This document shows, in pieces, positions 1 to 5,318 of a stretch of DNA of 5,318 bases (position 1 is the stretch's first letter; each line of letters opens with the position of its first letter). Position numbers and translations under genes: made by a program. The notes below the pieces were generated by a model. It had not been told where the DNA came from and did not search any database. It was given only the letters and a program-made list of their open reading frames with translations. Source of the stretch: Thermoleophilia bacterium (GTDB taxonomy: Bacteria; Actinomycetota; Thermoleophilia; Gaiellales; SKUG01); the NCBI GenBank assembly GCA_025964465.1, contig JAOPYS010000048.1:1-5318 (forward strand). The letters are read 5' to 3'.

Positions 1-221
1 CGGGCCCGCTCCAGCACCCGCTCTGTGAACTCGAGCATCACCGGGTCGACCGTGCCGGACCCCGGCGCGACCAGCCCGCGGCCGTGCCCGGAGCTGGGCA
101 CGCGCCGGTCGCTGGCACCGCTCGACACGCTCGCCGCGCAGCACAGGGCGACGAGGCAGGCAGCGAGCAGGGGGGCGAACAGGCGCACGCCGTGGATGTA
201 CCCGCGGCGCTGGGGCCGCAA
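1..221 (-). CDS. Unrecognised exported protein or lipoprotein, N-terminal fragment
   Basis: This is the first 73 codons of a gene that runs off the left edge. I do not recognise the family. From a TTG at 221-219 the product opens with a basic stretch (MRPQRRGYIHGVR), then a hydrophobic run LFAPLLAACLVALCCAAS at about residues 14-31, then a Ser/Gly-rich polar region, then the start of what may be a helical domain (VDPVMLEFTERVLERAR). This looks like a Sec signal sequence. LLAAC at residues 18-22 fits a lipobox, so a lipoprotein is possible, though the hydrophobic core before Cys22 is short; cleavage after the later Ala/Ser residues is the alternative. No ATG is available in this frame. TTG at 221 is chosen because it retains the arginines and lies 11 bp after the biotin-ligase stop; GTG at 188-186 (residue 12) is the other candidate. 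Neither has a strong Shine-Dalgarno. Same strand and tight spacing suggest cotranscription with the ligase. Confidence 0.6.
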   Translation of the reverse strand, partial: MRPQRRGYIHGVRLFAPLLAACLVALCCAASVSSGASDRRVPSSGHGRGLVAPGSGTVDPVMLEFTERVLERA

Positions 222-232
222 GCGCGCGTGGG

Positions 233-778
233 TCAGGCCGGAGGGCGCACCGCACGCCCCACGAGGCGCACCAGTTCGGGCAGCAGGACGTCGCGCTCGA
301 CGCGCACCCCGACCACCTGCTCGACGGTGGTCGCGTCGCGCCCGTCGGCGGTCGTGAACGCCGCCCCGGCGAGGTTGAGCCCGATCCCCACGATGATGGG
401 ATCCACGACCGCGTCGAGCGTGCGCGCGTCGACGAGGATGCCCGCCACCTTCGCGCCGTCGCTCGCTGCCACGAGGTCGTTGGGTGCCTTCCACCGGATG
501 CCGTCGCGAGCGGCGGGGGCGGCGAGCTGGATCGCGGTGAGCACGGCGTCGGCCACGCGCAGGGGCAGGCCGTCGAGCACGGAGGCCGGCAGGGGACCGG
601 CCCACCCGAGGCTGACCATCAGCGCCTCGCCGGGTGGGTCCTGCCACGCCCGTCCGCCTCGTCCGCGCCCGGCACCCTGCGTCCGCGCGGACACGGCGAC
701 CTGCGCCTCCCCGCCTTCGAGCAGCGCGCGCGCCTCGTCCTGGGTGGAGCCGCACTCGTCGAGGTGGACGATCCTCAT
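233..778 (-). CDS. birA: Biotin--[acetyl-CoA-carboxylase] ligase, minimal catalytic form
   Basis: A 181-residue cytoplasmic enzyme that would activate biotin with ATP to biotinyl-AMP and transfer it to the acceptor lysine of biotin carboxyl carrier domains such as those of acyl-CoA carboxylases. Family motifs seen: DECGSTQDEA near residues 8-16; the biotin/ATP loop GRGRGGRAW at 37-45; KAPND at 97-101, at the place of the usual KWPND; AKVAGILVDA at 109-118 with the expected lysine (K110) before AGIL; and GIGLNL at 131-136. There is no N-terminal helix-turn-helix, so it should not act as a repressor like E. coli BirA. The protein stops after the helix ERDVLLPELVRLVGRAV and lacks the roughly 50-residue SH3-like C-terminal domain; neither other frame downstream encodes that domain, so a frameshift is not the explanation. 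The ATG at 778-776 overlaps the helicase stop as ATGA and has GGAGG 10 nt upstream. Confidence 0.88.
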   Translation of the reverse strand: MRIVHLDECGSTQDEARALLEGGEAQVAVSARTQGAGRGRGGRAWQDPPGEALMVSLGWAGPLPASVLDGLPLRVADAVLTAIQLAAPAARDGIRWKAPNDLVAASDGAKVAGILVDARTLDAVVDPIIVGIGLNLAGAAFTTADGRDATTVEQVVGVRVERDVLLPELVRLVGRAVRPPA

Positions 779-3099
779 GCGGCGGGCCCCTCCAGCGCGG
801 CGCGCAGCACGTCGATCGCCCCGGCCTTGTCGAGCGGCTCGTTGAGGTTGCCGCACTTGGGGCTCTGCACGCACGAGGGGCAGCCGTCCTCGCACGGGCA
901 GCCCGACAGCGCGACGAGTGCCGCCCCGGCCCACTCCTCGAAGCGGTGGAAGCCCGTCTCGACGATGCCGATCCCGCCGGGGTGGCCGTCGTAGATGAAG
1001 ATCCCCGCCCCGTCGAAGGCCTCGTGCCAGTCGATGGACAGGCCACCGATGTCCCACCGGTCGCAGGTGGCGATGAGCGGGAGCATGGCGATCAATCCGT
1101 GTTCGGCGGCGTGGAGCGACCCGAGCAGGCGCACCTGGTCCACCAGCGCCTGCGGGCTGCCCGCGTGCGCGCTGGACGGCGGCAGCGGGTTGGCGAACCA
1201 CGTGCCCTCGGTCTCGAACGCGACGGGGGGCAGCGCCTGCTCGACCAGGTCGATCTGGCGGTGCGTCTGCGAGTCGAGGCGCTGGTAGCCGACCAGCTGG
1301 TCGGTGACGACGAGCCGCCCGTGCAGCAGGTGCAGGCCCGAGCCGGGTAGCGTGCGCTGCTCGAGCACGCCGACCACCTCGACCTGCGTGTCCACCTTGG
1401 GCATCGTGTAGTACGGCAGCGACGCCGCGCGGACGCTCGCCACGAGGGCCTGCGTGTCGAGGTGCTCGACGAGGAAGCTCTCGCCCCGGTGCAGGTAGAC
1501 GGCGCCCGGGTGCACGCTGGTGGCGGCGCGTGCGATGTCGACGGTGCCCAGCAGCTGTCCGCTCCCGGAGTCGACGATGGCGACCTCGCCCTGCCCCGTG
1601 GAGCGCAGCCCGATGCCCCCGCCGGGGCGGGTGCGTCCCACGTGCGCGAGGCCTCGCGGCGTGTCGCGGGCGAGGCCGGCGGCGCGCAGCTGGTCGCATC
1701 CGTCGTCGAAGACCCCGTCCCACAGCGCGCGGTCCAGCTCGCTGCCGAGGGGCAGCTCGGCGGCCGCGGCGGCCAGGTGCGGCACGGCGATGCGGGGATT
1801 GCGCACGGACACGATGGCGTGCTCGACCTCCCGCTCCAGCAGCTCCTGCGGGTTGCGCATGAAGTACTGGTCGAGCGCGTCCTCGCCGGCGACCAGCACG
1901 CAGGTGCCGCGGCCCGCGACCGACCGGCCGGCGCGACCCCAGCGCTGCAGCAGGCTGGTCGTGGTGCCCGGGTAGGTGACCACCACGCTTGCGGCGAGCG
2001 AGCCGATGTCGATGCCCAGCTCCAGCGCGCTGGTCGCGACCACCCCCACGAGCGCCCCCGACGCGAGCCCCCGCTCGGTCTGGCGCCGCTCCTCGGGCGT
2101 GTAGCCGCCGCGGTACGGTGCGATCCGGTCCACCAGCTCGTCGCGGCCTCGAGCTGCCAGCTGGTCGCGCGCGATGCGGTGCACGAGCTCGCATCCCTTG
2201 CGCGAGCGCGCGAACACGATGGTCGGCACGCCCAGCTCGAGCAGCTGCGCGTAGATGCGCGCGGCGTCGCCGAGCGCCGAATCGCGGTCGCCGGATTCCT
2301 CGTCCAGCTCGGGGTTGTACAGCACGATGTCGCGCGCCGCGCGAGGTGCGCCCCGGTCGCCCACCACCTCCAGGTCCAGCCCGGTCAGCCGCTCCGCGTG
2401 CGCGCGGGGGTTGCCGGTGGTGGCGCTCGACAGCACGAAGGTGCACGTGTCGTTGCCGTAGTGGGCGAGCAGCCGTCGCAGGCGGCGCAGGACCTGCGCG
2501 ACGTGCGACCCGAACACCCCCCGGTACACGTGGCTCTCGTCCACCACGACCAGCGCCAGCCCGCGCAGGAAGGTCGACCACTCCGCGTGCGAGGGCAGGA
2601 TGCCCGCGCTCAGCATGTCCGGGTTGGTCAGCAGCAGGTTGGCGACCTTGCGCACGTGCGCGCGCTGGCGCGGCGGGGTGTCGCCGTCGTAGAGCAGCGG
2701 GCGGGCCCAGCTCGCGTCCAGCTCGCGCAGCCGTCGCGCCTGGTCCTGGGCGAGCGACTTGGTGGGGGCCAGGTACAGCGCGGTCTGCTTGCGCCCGTCG
2801 CGGGGGGCGTGCAGGGCTTCGAGCAGGGGCAGCTGGTAGCACAGGCTCTTGCCGGAGCCCGTCCCCCCGGCCAGCACCACGTGCCGCCCGTCGCGCACGT
2901 GGTCGACCGCCTCGCGCTGGAACGCGTGGAGGGAGTGCACGCCGGTGCGGGCCAGCGCGTCGACGACCGCGAGCGGCAGGTCCTCAGGGAGTGGCGCGGC
3001 GATCCGGTGGCGCGCTGGCTGCGCGGTGCGGTGCACGACGCGCTCGTCGCCCAGGAACGGCTCGAGCGCCGCGGAGGATGCAGGGGGTGAGGTCGTCAC
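775..3099 (-). CDS. MrfA/YprA/SftH-family superfamily 2 DNA helicase (DUF1998, Zn-binding C-terminus)
   Basis: A 774-residue ATP-dependent DNA translocase/helicase. Characterised relatives are Bacillus subtilis MrfA, which acts in mitomycin-lesion repair independently of UvrABC, and mycobacterial SftH, a 3'-5' ssDNA translocase. Visible motifs in order: HAFQREA Q-motif at 58-64; Walker A AGGTGSGKS at 77-85; APTKSLAQDQ (Ia) at 111-120; LLLTNPDML at 155-163; Walker B DESH at 187-190; SAT (III) at 225-227; IVFARSRKGCE (IV) at 294-304; ATSALELGIDIGSL (V) at 355-368; QRWGRAGRS (VI) at 385-393. The C-terminal half carries SLHAAEHGLIAMLPL at 661-675, CDRWDIGGLS at 679-688 and IYDGHPGGIGI at 702-712, then a cysteine cluster at 734, 736, 740, 743 and 749 that should bind zinc. 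Length matches full-size family members. The start is GTG at 3099-3097, with only the weak GGGGG upstream; no in-frame alternative exists between it and the thioredoxin gene. It is translationally coupled to the downstream biotin ligase. No MrfB-type exonuclease is in the window. Confidence 0.93.
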   Translation of the reverse strand: MTTSPPASSAALEPFLGDERVVHRTAQPARHRIAAPLPEDLPLAVVDALARTGVHSLHAFQREAVDHVRDGRHVVLAGGTGSGKSLCYQLPLLEALHAPRDGRKQTALYLAPTKSLAQDQARRLRELDASWARPLLYDGDTPPRQRAHVRKVANLLLTNPDMLSAGILPSHAEWSTFLRGLALVVVDESHVYRGVFGSHVAQVLRRLRRLLAHYGNDTCTFVLSSATTGNPRAHAERLTGLDLEVVGDRGAPRAARDIVLYNPELDEESGDRDSALGDAARIYAQLLELGVPTIVFARSRKGCELVHRIARDQLAARGRDELVDRIAPYRGGYTPEERRQTERGLASGALVGVVATSALELGIDIGSLAASVVVTYPGTTTSLLQRWGRAGRSVAGRGTCVLVAGEDALDQYFMRNPQELLEREVEHAIVSVRNPRIAVPHLAAAAAELPLGSELDRALWDGVFDDGCDQLRAAGLARDTPRGLAHVGRTRPGGGIGLRSTGQGEVAIVDSGSGQLLGTVDIARAATSVHPGAVYLHRGESFLVEHLDTQALVASVRAASLPYYTMPKVDTQVEVVGVLEQRTLPGSGLHLLHGRLVVTDQLVGYQRLDSQTHRQIDLVEQALPPVAFETEGTWFANPLPPSSAHAGSPQALVDQVRLLGSLHAAEHGLIAMLPLIATCDRWDIGGLSIDWHEAFDGAGIFIYDGHPGGIGIVETGFHRFEEWAGAALVALSGCPCEDGCPSCVQSPKCGNLNEPLDKAGAIDVLRAALEGPAA
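789..793 (-). promoter_or_regulatory. Ribosome binding site of the biotin ligase, inside the helicase 3' end
   Basis: On the minus strand GGAGG lies 10 nt before the ATG at 778-776, inside the last codons of the helicase (the LEGPAA region). It supports this ATG as the ligase start. Together with the ATGA stop/start overlap it implies reinitiation or coupled translation. Confidence 0.6.
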
Positions 3100-3119
3100 G
3101 CCCCCACATTGTGGGGCAT
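3096..3119 (-). other. Possible 7-residue leader ORF overlapping the helicase start
   Basis: On the minus strand an ATG at 3119-3117 opens MPHNVGA and ends with TGA at 3098-3096. That TGA overlaps the helicase GTG (3099-3097) as GTGA, the same 4-bp arrangement seen between helicase and ligase. The leader spans the 15-bp palindrome exactly. No convincing Shine-Dalgarno precedes it, so it may be chance. If translated, it could deliver ribosomes to a helicase start that otherwise has a poor ribosome binding site. Confidence 0.25.
3102..3116. promoter_or_regulatory. 15-bp palindrome directly upstream of the helicase start
   Basis: CCCCACA, one base, then TGTGGGG form a perfect 7-bp inverted repeat whose nearest edge is 2 bp from the helicase GTG. 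As DNA it looks like a dimeric repressor operator. As minus-strand RNA it can fold into a 6-bp GC-rich stem with a 3-nt loop (CCCCAC-AAT-GTGGGG), which would bury the only G-rich ribosome-binding-like stretch of the helicase. It does not match the SOS-box consensus of actinobacterial LexA (GAAC-N4-GTTC). The regulator, if any, is unknown. Confidence 0.4.
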
Positions 3120-3178
3120 CGCCGTCCGCGCCGCGCGTCAGGGGGCGAGCACGTCGATCACGAGCGCCCGAACCTCGC

Positions 3179-3511
3179 TCAGGCGGTGGCGCCGACCCAC
3201 TCCGCGAGGGCCTCTTCGAGGCGCTGCTTGCTCATCGCGCCGACCATCTGCTTCACGACCTCGCCATCCTTGAAGACGAGCATGGTCGGGATGGAGAGCA
3301 CCTTGAACCGCGCCGCGGCCTGGGGGTTCTCGTCGACGTTGAGCTTGACGACCTTGATCTGCCCGTCGTGGGCGCCCGAGAACTCCTCGAGGATCGGGTT
3401 CATCATGCGGCAGGGCCCACACCACTCGGCCCAGAAATCGACCAGCACGGGGACGTTGGACTGCTCGACGTCGGCCGCGAAGCTCGCATCGGTCACCTGG
3501 TTCAGGCCCAT
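3179..3511 (-). CDS. trxA: Thioredoxin
   Basis: A 110-residue cytoplasmic thiol-disulfide oxidoreductase, the usual length for a classical thioredoxin. It would be reduced by thioredoxin reductase and in turn reduce protein disulfides, for example in ribonucleotide reductase, methionine sulfoxide reductase or peroxiredoxins. Seen in the sequence: the active site WCGPC at residues 30-34, preceded by VLVDFWAE with the buried acid at D25; the cis-proline loop SIPTM at 73-77 with P75; and the C-terminal GEVVKQMVGAMSKQRLEEAL, the typical last strand and helix. There is no signal peptide. The ATG at 3511-3509 is supported by GAGGGAG 6 nt upstream and by alignment of the first strand; further in-frame extension upstream only reads through the transpeptidase in another frame. 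It is separated from the transpeptidase by 58 bp holding a candidate promoter, and from the helicase by 79 bp. Confidence 0.97.
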   Translation of the reverse strand: MGLNQVTDASFAADVEQSNVPVLVDFWAEWCGPCRMMNPILEEFSGAHDGQIKVVKLNVDENPQAAARFKVLSIPTMLVFKDGEVVKQMVGAMSKQRLEEALAEWVGATA

Positions 3512-3517
3512 CTCGCA

Positions 3518-3524
3518 CTCCCTC
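3518..3524 (-). promoter_or_regulatory. Shine-Dalgarno of the thioredoxin gene
   Basis: GAGGGAG on the minus strand ends 6 nt before the ATG at 3511-3509. It is the strongest ribosome binding site in the window and fixes the thioredoxin start, consistent with high expression. Confidence 0.75.
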
Positions 3525-3544
3525 GTTCGCTGTTCGTATCCAGA

Positions 3545-3573
3545 AGTGTAGCCCACGGATCGGGAGGCGTCAG
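3545..3573 (-). promoter_or_regulatory. Candidate sigma70-type promoter for thioredoxin
   Basis: On the minus strand CTGACG (3573-3568, 4 of 6 matches to TTGACA) is followed by exactly 17 bp and then TACACT (3550-3545, matching TAnnnT). The -35 hexamer overlaps the TGA stop of the transpeptidase gene. Transcription would start near 3538, giving a leader of about 25-30 nt that contains the GAGGGAG site. This suggests thioredoxin can be expressed independently of the transpeptidase. The call rests on hexamers and spacing only. Confidence 0.45.
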
Positions 3574-5318
3574 ACGACGGTGACGGGAGTGCCCACCGTG
3601 ACCATGCCGAACAGCTCCTCGACGTCCGGGATGTGCATCCGGATGCAGCCGTGCGACTGGGAGTAGCCGATCGACGCGTCGTTGTTGGTGCCGTGGATGC
3701 CGACGGTGCCGTCGATCGCCATCCAGCGCGTGCCGAGCGGGTTGTCGGGGCCCGGAGGGATGACCTTGGAGCCCTTGGCCCACGCGGAGTCCGGCGGGGT
3801 CCAGGTCGGGTTCTTCTGCATGCTCTGGATCTTGAACTGGCCCGCGGGGGTGGGGAAGGAGGGCTGGCCCGTGGCCACGCCGTACGTCTTGACGACCTTG
3901 CCCATGCGGTACAGCGTGAGCGTGTTGGCACCGCGGTCGACCACGATCTTGAGGGTGAGGGCCGCGATGGTGTCGGCGCCGGCGACCCCGTCGGCCTCCA
4001 TGCCGCGGCTGGACTGGAAGTGCTGGACGGCGGCGCGCGTGCCGGCGCCGTAGCTGCGTGCGGTCATGTCCGCGGCGAGGCCGGCCTTGCTGGCGCCGCC
4101 CTGCGTGATGAGCGCGCCCTGAAGGGCGACCACGTCCGCACCGCGGGCGCCGGCGCGCAGGCCGGCGGATTCACCGAGCGCCTCGGAGCTGTCGACGACG
4201 AAGGCCCGCGTGGTGCGGCTGACCTTGCCGAGCGAGTCGGTGGCGACGACCTCGAGCACGTGCCGGCCCTCGTACGCGGGCTCGTCGAGCGTGAGGGTCC
4301 ACGTCCCGGCGATGGGGGCCAGGTCGCCGTCGTCCGCGTCGCTGCCCTCGTCGCTGCCACCGATCGAGGTGGTCGCGCCGTCGGTGGGGGGCGTCGTGCC
4401 GTCGCCGTCCGCGGTGTCGGTCGCGTCCGTCGCGTCGGCCGCGGCGGCGAAGGGTGCGGGCGTGGTCTTGCCGGCGGTGAGGCCTGCCTCGACCTCGCGC
4501 CCGTCGAGGCGGACGGACAGGTCGGCGCCATGCGGATCGCTCGCTGCCACGGTGAGGCCGAGCTTGGCGGTGGTGACGACGGGCGGGGAGGTCACGGTGA
4601 CCTTCGGACCCGTGGTGTCGACCAGGACCTTCAGTCGCCGCACCTGCTCGTTGCCCGCGCGGTCGGTGGCGCGGACGGTGACGACCTGCGGGCCCTGCGG
4701 CAGCGGCACGTCGAGCGTGCGGCGGGTGCCGTCGACCGGCTCGGCGCGCACGGGATCGGCGGCTGTCGCGGCGGAGGACGTCACCTCGAGCTTCGAGCCG
4801 GGCTCGGCACCGACCACGAGCGTCATGTGCGACGCGGCGACCTCGGCCACGCCGGGCGCGACGTACGCGCTGTCGGAGCTGCCCGCGGGCCGCGGGGCCA
4901 CGATGTTGGCGGCCGGCGCCGTGGTGTCGACCGTGGTCTTCCACGTCGCGTGGAGCGTGCGACGCAGCAGCCCGGCGCCGTGCACGTCGACGCGCACCTG
5001 GTGGTCGCCGTCCTCGAGGCGCGCGGGGCGCAGCTCGATGCGACGTCCGCCGCCGAGCACGCGCACGTTGGCGGTGGCGATGCGGTCGCCGTCGACACGA
5101 GCGTCGACATCCCCCGGAGCGATGCTGCCCGGGTGCGTGGTGCGCAGCGTGAAGGTGGGCGTGGCGTCGTTGGTGAGCGTCGCTCGGCCGTCACGCGCCA
5201 GCGACGGCAGGGTCAGCGCCAGCGCTGCGACGCCCGCGGCCTGGGCGACCACTGCGGCCACGATGGCGAGCACGATGCATCGCGACGGCCCGCGGCGGTG
5301 CGCTCGGGGTGCCGGCTC
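3570..5318 (-). CDS. Exported L,D-transpeptidase with Ig-like repeats and peptidoglycan-binding domain (5' end beyond window)
   Basis: A cell-envelope enzyme expected to form 3-3 cross-links in peptidoglycan. Numbering from the GTG at 5273 (567 residues): a hydrophobic segment at 1-22; three Ig-like domains at about 28-117, 120-220 and 223-362, ending in TTVDTTAP, VLVDTTGP and FVVDSSEA; a peptidoglycan-binding domain at about 370-440 (GLRAGARGADVVALQGAL, VQHFQSSRGMEADGVAG); and a YkuD catalytic domain at about 441-567 with IHGTNN (H527) and SHGCIRM, where C543 is the nucleophile, with H541 and R545. The third Ig-like domain is interrupted at about 277-317 by an Asp/Thr/Gly-rich stretch. The frame stays open to the right edge: fifteen more codons include RAHRRGPSR just before the hydrophobic segment, a typical positive N-region. 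The real start is therefore probably upstream of the window, and the protein is an anchored or secreted one. It ends 58 bp before thioredoxin. Confidence 0.93.
   Translation of the reverse strand, partial: EPAPRAHRRGPSRCIVLAIVAAVVAQAAGVAALALTLPSLARDGRATLTNDATPTFTLRTTHPGSIAPGDVDARVDGDRIATANVRVLGGGRRIELRPARLEDGDHQVRVDVHGAGLLRRTLHATWKTTVDTTAPAANIVAPRPAGSSDSAYVAPGVAEVAASHMTLVVGAEPGSKLEVTSSAATAADPVRAEPVDGTRRTLDVPLPQGPQVVTVRATDRAGNEQVRRLKVLVDTTGPKVTVTSPPVVTTAKLGLTVAASDPHGADLSVRLDGREVEAGLTAGKTTPAPFAAAADATDATDTADGDGTTPPTDGATTSIGGSDEGSDADDGDLAPIAGTWTLTLDEPAYEGRHVLEVVATDSLGKVSRTTRAFVVDSSEALGESAGLRAGARGADVVALQGALITQGGASKAGLAADMTARSYGAGTRAAVQHFQSSRGMEADGVAGADTIAALTLKIVVDRGANTLTLYRMGKVVKTYGVATGQPSFPTPAGQFKIQSMQKNPTWTPPDSAWAKGSKVIPPGPDNPLGTRWMAIDGTVGIHGTNNDASIGYSQSHGCIRMHIPDVEELFGMVTVGTPVTVV
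4610..4932. repeat. Two 14-bp direct repeats encoding the VDTT hinge between Ig-like domains
   Basis: CCGTGGTGTCGACC occurs at 4610-4623 and again at 4919-4932. On the coding (minus) strand each copy covers the VDTT hinge followed by Gly or Ala, then Pro, which separates successive Ig-like domains of the transpeptidase. The roughly 309-bp (103-codon) interval equals one domain, so this is a remnant of tandem domain duplication and not a mobile element. Confidence 0.55.

Noticed and set aside
233..2842. An 869-codon open frame on the minus strand running through the helicase and into the biotin ligase.
   Set aside because: Only its last 181 codons are real (the ligase). The rest is an Arg/Ala/Gly/Pro-rich shadow of the helicase frame with no recognisable motifs, as is usual at high GC. 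It is not a fusion protein.
1462..3090. A 542-codon plus-strand open frame antisense to the helicase.
   Set aside because: The composition is biased (Ala, Arg, Gly, Val, Gln repeats), there is no domain, and it mirrors the helicase codons. The helicase has a complete motif set, so this is a shadow.
3108..3141. A promoter for the helicase using CTGACG (3141-3136) and CACAAT (3113-3108).
   Set aside because: The spacing is 22 bp and the -10 box lacks the leading T. The start would fall on or inside the coding region.
3143..3169. Possible terminator stem between thioredoxin and helicase (GGGCG ... CGCCC).
   Set aside because: The stem is only 5 bp with a 17-nt loop and there is no T-run after it, so it is too weak to call in such GC-rich DNA.
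1989..3583. Overlapping plus-strand frames spanning the helicase start, the intergenic gap and thioredoxin.
   Set aside because: They cross two well-supported minus-strand genes and contain no recognisable motifs.
1..5318. A novel defence or mobile system around the DUF1998 helicase (as in some helicase-containing defence operons).
   Set aside because: No nuclease, methylase, phospholipase, integrase, repeat array or att-like site is seen. The neighbours are housekeeping genes of matching composition, and the helicase is of the single-protein MrfA/SftH repair type.

Overview
The window is a GC-rich stretch, with strong G/C bias at third codon positions, in which every convincing gene lies on the minus strand. 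The codon bias, the GTG and TTG starts, and an L,D-transpeptidase joined to Ig-like domains with VDTT(A/G)P hinges suggest a high-GC actinobacterium. A member of the Thermoleophilia/Solirubrobacterales type is my best guess. That is inference from protein style; no rRNA or other phylogenetic marker is present.

In the direction of transcription (right to left) the layout is: (1) positions 5318-3570, an exported L,D-transpeptidase with an N-terminal hydrophobic segment, three Ig-like repeats, a peptidoglycan-binding domain and a C-terminal YkuD domain, whose true start probably lies beyond the right edge; (2) positions 3511-3179, a classical thioredoxin with WCGPC, preceded by a plausible sigma70-type promoter that overlaps the transpeptidase stop codon and by a clear Shine-Dalgarno; (3) positions 3099-775, a full-length MrfA/YprA/SftH-family (DUF1998) DNA helicase with a C-terminal cysteine cluster; (4) positions 778-233, a minimal biotin-protein ligase overlapping the helicase by 4 bp (ATGA); (5) positions 221-1, the N-terminus of an unrecognised exported protein or lipoprotein cut by the left edge.

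The genes look like housekeeping and maintenance functions: cell-wall cross-linking, thiol redox, DNA repair or translocation, and protein biotinylation. Thioredoxin to the last gene could be one transcript, since gaps are 79 bp, -4 bp and about 11 bp, but no common pathway links them. I see no RNA gene, CRISPR array, insertion sequence or clear intrinsic terminator. No undescribed multi-gene system is evident. The points most worth a second look are the 15-bp palindrome and 7-residue leader ORF just before the helicase start, the very short biotin ligase with an altered KWPND motif, and the acidic insert in the third Ig-like domain of the transpeptidase. The large ORFs on the plus strand and in the other minus frame are high-GC shadows of these genes.
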